Shown here one piece after another: positions 12,338 to 24,500 of a stretch of 64,000 nucleotides of DNA (positions are counted from its first letter, which is position 1; each line of letters opens with the position of its first letter). The notes beneath the pieces are model-generated. The model searched no databases and was not told where the DNA came from. It was given only the letters and a program-made list of their open reading frames with translations. The stretch comes from Chaunax sp. Z400. Lineage: Eukaryota; Chordata; Actinopteri; Lophiiformes; Chaunacidae. The stretch lies in assembly GCA_037577475.1 (NCBI GenBank), contig CM075184.1, positions 10,311,594-10,375,593 of the forward strand, written 5' to 3'. The position numbers were made by a program, and so were the translations under genes.

Positions 12338-12895
12338 ACGGTGGCCCTGAAGTCCAAATTATGACAAATTGGAAATCACAACAACAAATCAAATAGCGCA
12401 GTGGCAAATAACAAAACACAACAACTAATCACTATACACAACAACAAATTGCAAATCATATATACGAAAACACAACAACAGATCAGAAATCGTTGCTGGA
12501 TGTATACAGACACACTGGTGAAGATGAAGATGAAAGAAAACAGCAAAGGTGCAAATGGGAGAGTCAGAAACGTTAAGATGTATTACCTTCATTATGGAAA
12601 AAGGTCCCTGAAAACATATTAAACTTATTAAAACTCATTATTAAACTAAATTTCGAAGGAAAACGGCAAAGGCATGTGGCACATTTCCTTCCTGGTAAAA
12701 AGACAGCCAGTGCGACCCTCCAGTTTGTGATGATCTTTGTAAATAGCAGGCACCTTTTCAGGTAGAAGTTCATGTTGTTTCGTTTTCTGCTTTGTTGTTC
12801 TGATTTCTGATTTGTCACGTTTTCTCTTTTGTTAATTTGATTTGCAATTTGTTGTTGTGGATTACTAAATTCTTCTAATTTGGATTCAGTAACAG
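12338..12895. repeat. Inverted-repeat element with CAACAACAAATC arrays
   Basis: The left arm (about 12338-12495) carries CTGAAGTCCAAATTA and several copies of ACAACAACAAATC. The right arm (about 12765-12892), read in reverse complement, carries CTGAATCCAAATTA and the same CAACAACAAATTGCAAATC and AAATCAGAAATC motifs. The arms enclose some 270 bp without a gene. The layout is that of a non-autonomous DNA transposon with subterminal repeats. The superfamily is not clear. Confidence 0.6.
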
Positions 12896-15800
12896 ACATG
12901 TCAATCTGACCCAAACCTGAAATTTTCATCACAGAGATATTGAAAAATTACACAGAACATTAAGAACAACATTGGGAGTACATGGCAGAAGTAGGACATC
13001 TTTTAGATGCACTATATTGATGCTCTTTGCCACAACCATTTGGCTTCTTCCAAAGTTATGATCTAATACAAATTTATTATGGGATGTACACAGTGGATGC
13101 GCTTTGAACAAACACAAAACAATCTGAATGTTTGCATTAATATTTTCCCACCATTGCCAGACAGACCTGACCTCTGATTTAACAAAAATATAGAAGCACT
13201 TCTTCTCAGAGTCATTCCTCAGTCAAACGCAGACACAATACATACATTGTCACAATCCATGTCATTTACAGTGGTGTCAGGATCACAGGTGTCTATCAAG
13301 AATAGATATTCTATACTACATATAAAAAAAAAAATCACCTATCACAGTAAAGAAGATGCACATCATCAGTTACCTCAGGATGCACAAACCCCCTGTGGGC
13401 TATTAGAGCCCATTTTTTGGTCACTGAGATCTTAACACTGTTATCAGCTGTACTGTGGTTGATAAAAAAAACAGTGAGGTTGGTGAATTATTCCAAGTAA
13501 TTCATTGTTTCTGATAAAACGCATTTCATCATAGCCAACAATAAATACAACTGGAACTGCACAGATGCATACAAATACTGCATTATTAACTAATTCAGGG
13601 ACTCTTACCTGTAAAGGCGCCATGTAGTTTTGCAACCTTTATTACTTTGTTGATACTGTGCTCACATGGTGCATATTGCTAAATGAATTAGTGTTTAATC
13701 AAATTCCCTCAAACTACCCAGGGGCTAGGTCAATTTCCAGCACAGCATGACTGGTTGGTTTCTAAAGTTTTATGCAAAATATAGAAAAGAAAATCTATCT
13801 TTGCTCTGTGCTTGATGGCGACTTCAAGGGATCTGGGTGTATATGCAAAAAACAGAGAGGTAGGGGCCCAGTGCTCACTTTTACCCCAGGGCCTCCTATT
13901 GGGGTTCTTCCAGCAATGGAAAAAATAAAATGAAAAATGAAAGAAAACAAGGTCTCTACTTCTCAAAATCCAGAGCAGAGAGCAGATTTCTTAATTTGTA
14001 TGCAGCAAAGATTGTTTGTAATTGAGGGGAGGCAACAGTAATTACAGTTTCTATACCACGGCAGCCGCAGCCACAGGCCTGCCGTATAATATCTGGCACA
14101 TATCAGCACGGAACAACAAGTGCAAGGTTGTCACCCGAGGGACATTTCCATTACGTGACAAAAGTGAGAAGATAATTTGATTTACTGTTTAGTTAGGCAA
14201 CCTCTGTCAGACCTGCAGCCATACACAGCAGCAGGGGTGCATGAAGATTGACTACAAATGAGTCTGCTGACCTGCCGGGGTCGCTCTTTCCAGAAAACAA
14301 TTTGTGCTATTTTTTACCAGAAGATATCAGTTGGTAAAATGTGTTTTTGACTAATGGATCAGGTGCATTGAGACAGCAGCCCATAGTTCTAATATAACTT
14401 GGAATTCTAGAGTCCAAATGCGTCCGGAAAACCAACATTATTTTGGCAAGTTTGGAAAAGGTAGGTGTTTGTTGGCATGTGGAATCAGATGATAAGATGT
14501 CTTATTTTTATGTTTTTTGGAATCATCTCTTTTTGTGACTCCTTTCCATATTGTTTTCATTACAAGGAAATTGGAGTGGAGCAGTTCCATGTCTTGTGTG
14601 TGTGTGTGTGTGCGCGCATGTGCCACAAGCTCTATAGGCAAGTGGATTTGTGTGATTTTGTCCTTTTGAGTTCAGTGAGGCACAGCTGTTAAATGATACG
14701 ATCGGAAGCTTTTGTTATTTGGAGAAACCTCAATATCAGATAAAGCCGAACAAAAGTCTAATCTTTCAACAAGATTAACAAAGAGGAGACAATGTTCAAA
14801 AAGAAATAAAAAAATACAAAAGGGACTGAAATTGGGAATTGCATTATATCTAATCTCCTTTGCTATTAAGAAAATATAATAAATAGCGGGCAGATGAGAA
14901 TTACGGCAACACAACATCCCAATTTACATCCCAGACTAATTAATGTAATGAAGGCCTTTCTCCTGCAAAACTTTTATCTCCCTGGGTTCATACCCTCTGA
15001 GATGGGAATAACAAATCAGGATTAATACACAATGGTCTCCAAGCCTTATTTTTTTCCCTTTGATAAGACATAGATAATGACGTTTTATTAATCTAAATAT
15101 ACAGCATGTTAAAAGAAGGTTTAGAATTATACTCTCTTGCATGGAAAATCACTCCACATTTCGAGTGCTTGTTGAGTTTAGCCTTTCATTGTGGCCAGAA
15201 AGGACTGTCCAGTGTGACAGAGCCATGCAACATTCAACCCTGCAAGTTATTTGAACATCGCTGTCAACTATTTTCCTCTAAAAGTTTAACTGCCCCAACT
15301 TCGTGATGTCAAACTGATAAAGCACATCCTTAAGACAGTGTATTTTCTGAAGCTACACAGCAACTTTTAGGGATGAAAGGTTGCCTTCAACCGACACTTT
15401 CAAGCCAAAGGAAACTCTGCTGGAAAACGATAAGCTATTTTTTTTCTCCCTGTTGATGTGTTTTCCTATCTTGTTGCTGTTTTTGGGGTGCAAGTTCAGT
15501 CTAAAGCTATAATAATAGAATGTTGAGTCAAGTGGGTTGAATCCAGTTTTGCTTTCCACAGCATCAGCAAAGAGAGTGAATCAGACTTTTATACCACTGA
15601 ACGAGTGCAGGGCAAGAATATGCGAAGTGACTAAGTGAGGAACAGGCAGGGAAAATGAATGAAACACAGCTGCTTTTGTCTGTATGATAATTATGATGCT
15701 GAAACCTGCCAGGCGTTCGGACAGTCATTCTATTGTTTTGAGGAGGCGTCCAGTTGTGCCACCTGCTCTTGTGATGCTGGAAATTATTCTGACGTGATTT

Positions 15801-16988
15801 GTGATGAAATGTTGTGATATACTTCTACTGTAAATCCAATTTCAGTCAAAGTCCTTTTTTATGAGAAGAAACAGATCACTGAGCACCAAAATACACCCAG
15901 GGATTCATTACAGCATATAGCTTATGTCTTTTATACAGGGGTAAGCTGGCCATTCAGAGTAGAATTGAATTTAGATAAAGTTATGGGAATTGCGATGTAA
16001 AAAAAAAAAGAATGATGAATATGAAGAGGCAGAGGCCAAGGTATCCTGATGTTTTGTCCCCAACATGCTCCAAAAGTAATGGTTCCTACATTCACCATCA
16101 CGTAAACAAGAACATATTTTGTTGGTCCAAGACTCAGATAATCCTGATGAAATCAATACATTATTAAGGTTATTTTCTCAGGGAGATCTACCCCCAGAGC
16201 TACAAAGGACATTATGGAAACATTTTCATTTTGAGTTATAGTAAAGAGCAGTATTAAAATGACTATAAAATTGGTGGAGTGTCCCTTTAACTGTTGATGT
16301 TCCATTTGGGACTTTTGACCATCTGTGATCTCATCTGCATGAAAATAATAATAGTAATAATAATAATCACACCAATTCAGCAATATTTATAAAAATATAT
16401 TTCACAAAGTAGGAAACAATACAGGGTATCTTAGATTACAGTACAGGGAGTAAATAATTGAACATACACATTTATAAGCATTAAAGCACAGTAGAAAATA
16501 TGATCTGCATGTAGGACTATTACATATATATTGTTTAGTCTACTGAGAACTGCCATAATACTGTATCAGTACAAACTGAGTTTGAACGCAGCTGTAGTGC
16601 CATTGAAATTCTCATTATGTGCAAGAGCTAACGTGCAGAGACAAAATCTACCACCTCATTGAAAGCTAATGATGTTAGCAGTAACTCTATGTACAGTACA
16701 TGTCTTTTTTAATATCTTACAGTGTAAGCAGAATATGCACACGGTCTGAATTTGTATTATACTGGACTAATGCAATCTGTGTTTGAGAACTGATGTTTGG
16801 AGGAAGCCACATACTCAGGTATCAGTTAGACTATTGTGCTCAGACACTTACTGACTGTGGCCCAGAATATATTATACACATAATTACCATGTGTCAGAAA
16901 AGTCCTATTCCTGCTGTCCTAATTAATCAAATTCATCTGTATTGTTGGACTAATTGAGAGGTTTTGTTTGCCTGCTTATATCATAGTC
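12896..16988. other. Intergenic stretch downstream of cdh8, nothing recognised
   Basis: Non-coding, AT-rich, with short TG (14598-14612) and AAT (16345-16365) tracts. It is downstream of the cdh8 message and may contain longer 3' UTR forms or regulatory DNA. Confidence 0.5.
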
Positions 16989-18010
16989 TTTATTATCAGC
17001 TGCAATAAATTCATGATATGGATTTGCTGTTATTAAATTGTGTTCAAGTGGTTGAAAAAAACAGCTGAATGTGAAATAATATAAACACACTCACTTCAAA
17101 TTGTCAGCACAGAAAAGAAATATTTAGGAACGAAAATACGAAAACTCATCGAACAATAATGAAGAATCAACACGTCTCGTCAAAAAACAGTAGATTACAA
17201 TTGTATTTAATGTTGCTTCTGTAAAAAGAAGGCCTCAGAGTTTCTACATTTCTCTTTTTTGTCTTCACTTCAGTCTTTTATAGGCTAGTAACACTTGCCA
17301 CTCACACCTGTAGCGTGTAAATACAAATATCTGTATAAAGCAAGCCGTTCAGGGCTTTAGAGTTTATAAATGTGGCCACCAGAGAGGATATCAAATGATA
17401 ACAAATTCACCTTAAAGCCAATACTGGTTTGTCTTTTTGCTTTTGTTCAAATCATACATACATTCATCATTGTAATGTAGACCGTATATTGCTTTTTCAC
17501 ATTTTGTTTCAGATCGCCGATCGGCTAGGTGGCTTGAGGAGACATGAAACAAATGTCCCTCTGCAGCTTCGGAGGTCCAGCTCGCTGTCCATGGAGCACA
17601 GAGTATGATGTCCGCTCAGGCTTCAGAGAACCCAATAAAATTCATTATTTCCTTTCTTCTGGCAACTTCCAGTAATTCCAGGGTTTTTCTGCTACCGGCA
17701 GTCACAGCAAATGACTAACACCCAAAATACTGCTAGACACTCCACAACGGAATCTAAGATACACTCCACAAGAATCATAGATCTCCTAATAAAGACATTG
17801 TTTGGCTCAACACTTACAATGCGCTTGACGTAGTGAATGACGACTGCTATACCTCACTCTAAGAAAAATACAAAAATGTGGCATCTCTTGTTATTAACTG
17901 TTTTGTTCTTTTTCTGTTTCTAAAAGCCAGCAAACCCCCTAGCGTTTAATACACACGTATGTGGACAGAAAAAAAAATCATAATTAATCTATTTTCGAAC
18001 AAATCAAAGG
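16989..18010 (-). other. cdh8: Probable cdh8 3' untranslated region with candidate poly(A) signals
   Basis: No open frame continues past the stop at 18011. On the minus strand an AATAAA hexamer lies at 16989-16994 and an ATTAAA variant at 17206-17211. Either could end the message, giving a 3' UTR of roughly 0.8 to 1.0 kb. No known repeat was recognised between them. The true end is not determinable from sequence alone, and longer UTRs are common in brain-expressed cadherins. Confidence 0.4.
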
Positions 18011-18504
18011 TCAGGTCTCGCGGTCGCTTTCGCCCACAGAGTAGAGCTCCCCAAGTCTTCTGAAGCGTGGGCCCCACTCTCTGAGGTAGTCATAGTTCTG
18101 GTCTGAGTCTGATGACGCCGTCTCCAGTGAGCTGAGGGAGCCGGCGATGGATCCCCGGCCCTCATAGCCATAGATCTGGATGGAATCGTAAGGCGGTGCC
18201 GTGGGATCGTTGTCTGCCTCATGGAGTCGTACATTGATGAATTCATCCACATCCACGCCGTTCGGACCAGAGTGCTGACCTGCCCGGGGCATGAACTGCA
18301 AGTCGGGCTTGATGTCCTTGCGTGGCAGATAACCGTTGATGCCGTCTGGGTTCTGAAGCGTCGCGATGTCGAATGCCTCTGTGTCCTCCTCGCCGCCTCC
18401 TTCATCATCGTAACGAATGATATTTTCCCTCACATCTTCGTCATCTTTTATGATCAAGGGCTCATTCTTGTGTCTCCTCAGGGTCACAAATAGTACTACT
18501 ATTA
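18011..18504 (-). CDS. cdh8: cdh8 last coding exon (membrane exit and cytoplasmic tail)
   Basis: The exon follows acceptor TTTCTTTCTGACAG and ends at a TGA stop at 18011-18013. It finishes the helix (VIVVLFVTL), then the basic stop-transfer LRRHKNEP. Next comes the p120-catenin-binding juxtamembrane region (NIIRYDDEGGGEEDTEAFD), a spacer with RKDIKPDLQFMPR, and the beta-catenin-binding region (ADNDPTAPPYDSIQIYGYEG, GSLSSLETASSDSD and WGPRFRRLGELY). The C-terminus GESDRET differs by one residue from the GESDKET I recall for mammalian cadherin-8. The tail looks intact, so the protein should couple to actin through catenins. Confidence 0.96.
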
Positions 18505-21500
18505 CTGTCAGAAAGAAAGATAGGAAGAAAGGAAGGAAAAAAAAGAAGTCTAGGTCAAGCTTTGACAAGAGGATTGTCTGTTAGTACAAGCAGATCATGG
18601 TCAAATTCAAGGCCTGAGTATTACTGTTTTCATCTGTTCAACATCTTCATGATAATAATGTTACAATTCAAAAGAAAAACACCTCACCTAGCAACAGTAT
18701 AATGCAGGCCAGGATGGCAATGAGGGCTCCCATACTGAGGCCGATGGGTAAGACATAGGCCTCCACATTGCAGGACTGGACAATGCCGTCCTTACTGCAC
18801 CCACACACTCGAATGGTCAAGGTATTGGTGCTGCTCATCGGTGGATTCCCATTGTCAGTCACAATGATTGGCAGGAAGTACATCTCCTGTTTCTGTCGTC
18901 GGAAGGTATCATGCTTGGCTAGTACACTGATTGAGTTGTCTGTCAGAGAGAGGTAAAGCTAAAGATCATTTTTTTGCAAAGATGTGTGAAAAACCCATTA
19001 TTATTCATAGTGGTAACAGACTGAAGATTTATTATTAAATTGTGTGAAGATGAGTGCAGCATGAGGGTACATTGATTTCACATCAATCGTCGCTCTGCTT
19101 TCTCATATTCCAACGCTGTCGATGGATTTCTCTCACCCTCCTTTTTTTCTCAACAGTCCAATTTTGTGAATTCTGAAAGAAGGAAAGCCTGAGTTTGCTG
19201 TCCCTCTTTGAAAGCTGAGGAAATGAAGGTACCACGGCAGGCAACGCTGACTTCGAAGATGGCACATGTCGACCCAGAAAGGTGCCAGCTGCTCTTTGAT
19301 GACACTTCAGTGAAGCTGTCTGCTCATTAGCTGGCTCTCCTTACCCTCCTCACATTATCAAACACTTGCATTCCCATAAGAATATACTCCTGCTGATCTT
19401 ATGGAAAACGTGCAATTTCTGATAGTCGAACCTTTTCCTCTCTGCTTGAGGGCACACGAAAGGGAGAGGGAAAAGAGAGGCGGGCCACGTTGAAACGGTC
19501 GTGTTGACAGACCAAACTTAATCAAAAGATGGAATCCATCACGATAGAATTATTTGCTTTGCACGATCTGTAATTGATGTAAACATATGCTCAGATTTAT
19601 TTTCTTACTGCTTTGTGAGCACCATCATGTCCTATTTCATTTAGATCATTCAGCAGTGCATAGTGAGTTCGTAAGTATCTACTGTACTGTACTGAAGCGT
19701 CAGTGCTGTCCTCATATACAGGTCATTTTCATTTTCTAGTGCTATTGATGGTAAAAATAGAATGAAACATTTCCTGCTCATCATCCCACCCAAAGAAAAA
19801 AAGTCTCAGAGAAAGAAACAGTTGTGTAGATAACCTTGAGAAAGACTGAACACACTAGAGTAACAAGAATGCTCTTTTTATTATCGCGGCTATGGTAGGG
19901 CATAATGAAAGTGTTTACTGCTGGATTCTGATGAAAACTGTGCACATAAAAATACTAATCATCACCATTTCAGTCAATCTCTAGTTAGCTGACTGCCTGA
20001 CAACTTTCTGAAGTTCGTCTCTTTAGATTATGTGAGCAACGGCGCTCATGACGGCCAAATCAACAGTAGTTATTTATTTCTAGTATGCTTACTATGGGAT
20101 AAATATCCAGAGTGCATCATAAAGTCCAAATGAAATCCTCTCTCTCTATATATATATATATACTGTATATATATGTATAAAAGAATATTTTATTTTATTG
20201 TGGAAAGTGAAAAAAGGATTTTAGAAATGCACCAGGTGCCTCTGAGTGGTTGGGCCAGGTGATTGACAACTGGTCCTGCAGGAGCACTTGCAATAAAAGC
20301 AAAACTACATTAAAAATAGAGCTTACAAGCTAAGAACATATTTGTGTCGGCAGTGGTGTTCAAGGAAAGAGGATCAATAATTAACATATGAAGCAACAGA
20401 CGCTGACATTCTTCAGGTAGGTTTTTAGGTTGATGTCTGGTAGCTGGTTCAACAAGTCAAGGTGCAAATCAAAACACACGGCAGTGGTTTTAGGAGCAGA
20501 AGATGACAAAAGCAGCAAAGCTATAGGTTGGATTAATGGTTAGCACTGTCACCTCGCAGCCAGAAGGTCATCAGATCAGATCCCAGCCTTCCTCTGTGGG
20601 GTTGACATGCTCTCTTCATGTTTGTGTGGGTTTGTTCTAGTTTTACCCACCATCAAAACCATGCATACTAGTTTAAATCTACTGTCTGTGCCCTAATAAG
20701 TTCTGAATGGCTTTACTTTCATCACAGTGACACTGTGATGAAACCAAATGCAAGGTGTTTAGTTTAGTTTAGTTTTTACGTTTATTTACATCAGGGACCA
20801 TGTATAAATACGTTAGTCTCAAAGAAGAGAGAAGATGCTTCGCACCAGATTTAGCTACTAGCTAATTTCCATCTGCAGTCCCTGGGCAGGTGATCAAGAA
20901 CATTCATACACAACCACAACACACTAGACAAAAAAACACAGTAAAAACACTAAAAATACAATCATTGTAAAATATATGATTTAAAATTAATGTTGACAAG
21001 ACTGATTACTTAAAATCCATTTCTTAACCTCGTGTGAGAAAATATGGAAGTCAGCTCCGATTTTCAGATTGACGGGAAGCTTATTCCATTCATTGATAGC
21101 TCGATGTGAGAAAGCAGATTGTGCGAGGGTGGAACTACATTTTGGGACGCTACAATCTCCACTTGAGGAAGACCTCGAAGCCCTGCTCATTTGCTCAGAG
21201 CGGAGCCGAACAAAGCTCTTCAGAGGTGGAGAGGAAGCATTATGGATTATCATGTGCACCAGGCGCATATCTGAATATAATATTAAATTTTCATTTTAGA
21301 TTTAACAAGTATATCACAATGATGGTGCTGTCGTGATTTCCTGTCAAAAACTTTTAAGGCTTGCTTATGAAGTGACATAATGGGTTTTAAGACAGTCTTG
21401 TTTGCCTGAGACCAACATGATATGCAGCAGTGGAAATAGGAGAGAATAATTGCATTCAGTTATGTTAAAAAATGAATTTCTCCCTTTTGGGTACAAATCA

Positions 21501-24500
21501 CAGACCACAGGCTAGAAGAAAAAACACTGGTGTCTACAAGTGATGAATGCGGGATCGTACTTAAGTCTAAAATATGGTGTAGCATTAGCATCAGGAGAGA
21601 GTAATGTACCAAAAGGTACTGGTCATACCAGACCATATTAGGTTCAAACTGTATTGAGTTTAGCCAGGGTGCATTTTATTCTAATGACTTTAAGTTTACA
21701 ATTGTAGGAGGAAAAATGAAAAATAACATAATTCAAAAGTTGAATTTGGAGTCTGAAAAGAGTGAATTAAATTTTTGGCAGTTTGATGAATGTATGTTTA
21801 TATCAATTACTGAAATAAGATGCTCCACTCTGTTGCAGTCCCGCCTCCTGATGTATCTGTTGTATCTAATATAGCGCCGGTCTGAGCCTTCACCATTTTC
21901 CATAGTGTGGAGAACCCTTAACCTCTTCACTGTTCAATCCCTACAATTAGACTCATCATCACAAACAAAGGCAACACACAGAGGCCCACGGGAGACGGAC
22001 ACTCTTCACTGAAGTGTCTCCCACAGCTGCCGATTCAGATAGAAATAGTCACTGAAGTGCTGGGGGATGTGGTCCTCTTGTCTTTGTTCGGAATTAGCAA
22101 TACCATAGCTAAGTGGTTGGTGCAGTATGCACTGCATAGAGCTGAACCACAACAAATGTGTCACTTTGGTTTCAGGGAAGTGAGAAAAATACAGAGCATG
22201 CAGAGCTATGGTTAGAGTGATGAAACGTTTCTGGCGAGTCATCCTAAGTCATGTTAAGAGACAGATGAACATCATTCAGGAACCATGTAAACAGCCCTCC
22301 TCTTTTAGTCTCCTGGTTATGACAGGATTTCTGCACATATTCAATGGAAAAATTGAATTTTTTCATTTAGTTAATGCATTTTTTACACTGGCATCTCATT
22401 TTCTTCTCTGCTTGTGTATCTGTTTCAAAAGTGAAATATTTTATTTTTGTCATAAGGTGGCTAGTCCATGTAATGAAAGGACTTTTTTACGGGATCTATA
22501 CTCCGTTAGAGAGAGGTTGCAGTGAGTTAGCCTGCAGCCTCTGCATCGCAACAGAAGGCTCGTACCATATGACGATTTTTTTTTTTTTGCCTCAAGCTGA
22601 AAACGTTACACAATGTCATCATGAACAGAGACTCTTCCGAGCTGTAGAGAGGAGACAGGAGGAGAAGAATGGAATAAAGACAGAGAGAACTGGCAAATAA
22701 ACCAATCAGAGTATTTAGCAAATAAATTTAGCACCATCTGCCATGTGGCAACAGCTCCTACGATGTCACCCTACATTGAGCTGCAAGACTACCAGGAAAA
22801 GCCATTTGTATCCCATTCATTTAATTTTCCTCAAAACGCACTGGGGAGTAAAAAGAAGCTGGAGTCCAGACCATTTCACATCTGCTAATTGTGAGCTACA
22901 CTGATCCACCAGATTTCATTTCAAGTGTGGCTAAAATGCTGTGGGTGAGAGATTTGACTGGAAAGCCATCGCAAAAAATGTACAAACACTTCAATCATTC
23001 TGCCACAAAACACTTACGTCTGTTTGAGTTTTTTTGTTACTCACCTTGGTTGTTTTTTATGGTAAAATTGGGGTTGTTGAGCATCTCTGGAACTAGACGA
23101 TAGTCAAAGTAGTGGCCCTGGATCGGGTCGTCTTTGTCCACCGCGCTGACAGTCTGGATCACCTGCGTTGAAAGCAGAGAGATAAGTAGATACCGAGGAG
23201 CGCTGGAAGCCATTAGAGGAGGCAGCCTATTCATTACTCTGTTTTTGCCACCACAGATTGTCTCATTCTAATACTGGCTGGATCGCACCTGACGAAAATA
23301 TATGCCCTATTCATTCCTGGATTTTGAGATTATTATCAATGAGGTCCTGTCTAGTCTGGCACACTTTCAGGCTCCAGGCTCTATCTGTTAATCTGTCATC
23401 ATGGGTGTTATCGGGCTGTATGTCTTTGTGATTGATTGGAAATTAGAATTCAGGCCCTGCAGGACAGTTTTTGTCAGGCCCCCCTCTTTCTCTTCTCCTC
23501 TCAATAACGCTTCCTATTGTATGTATGCAGGTCCCCTGAATGAGGGCGATTGATGAGAAGGAGAATGCTAAGTACATGTCCAGAATTTCTGGCTGGGGGA
23601 AGTGTTATACCATCTGGATGAAGACATGAAAGACAGTCTTGAATTATGATCCACTCTGATCAATCACGTCTGCTCTCATTTCCCCTTTGCTTCATGCACA
23701 CTGTGTCAAGTGAGGGCTGTTGCAGGGAAAAAGGACCATACTCCCATCCTCTATAGTTTCAAAGTGAAATAAATAGGCTATAATTCACTGTGGCCAATCA
23801 TTACAGAGGGGAAGAGAGAACAAGAAAGGAAGGGAGAGAGAGGAAGATAGATCACTGGGTTGATGAATGAGCCATTTCTTTCCTTACCTGTCCTGGTTTT
23901 CCATTTTCACAAAGAAAGGCCTCGTATTCGGTGGCAAATTCGGGGGCATTGTCATTAATGTCCATTACTCTGATGGCCACAATTGCCCTCGATATCTGAC
24001 TGTGGTTTCCTAATATACCGAAGGGAAATCAAAAAACGAAAGAGACAAGAGGAGATAAATAAGAAAGACAAAATGGAAAACTGGAGAAAAAAAACAAGGT
24101 TACACATGAAATCCCACGTAAACTGTGTGACCTAGTTTTAATTTCCTTTTTTTCCATCTTTATTTCTCCCTTCATTTCCGGAGCTGATGATAGACAGATG
24201 ATGATAAGCCACATCAATCTACATTTCAGTCGGTATCAGTGATGCAAAACGGGATTCTAGGCAACATAAAATTAAAAAAAAAAAAGCGTCCCATTCAAAG
24301 TGCTTTTGAAAATCCCCTGTACACTGTAATGTTTAAAACATGAGGGTTAAAACATGCATATTAATGAGTCATTGGTAACTGACGTCTAAAAAGACAATAA
24401 AAGGCAGTTTAATTAGATTAGATTTTGATTAGAATAATTCATTGCTGGTAATTGACCATCCCTTTTGAGAGTCCCCGTTAACGGTTGTGTTTATTAATCA

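Larger units (their letters stand above)
18940..23044 (-). other. cdh8 intron 10
   Basis: A 4105-bp intron with GT/AG ends. It holds the compound TA repeat, a SINE fragment and the LINE 3' fragment listed separately. The rest (18960-20130, 21480-23040) shows nothing recognised. Confidence 0.85.

Noticed and set aside
18004..18493. Open frames overlapping the last cadherin exon in other frames
   Set aside because: Their sequence is the out-of-frame reading of the conserved cytoplasmic tail, which is clearly coding in the 18011 frame.
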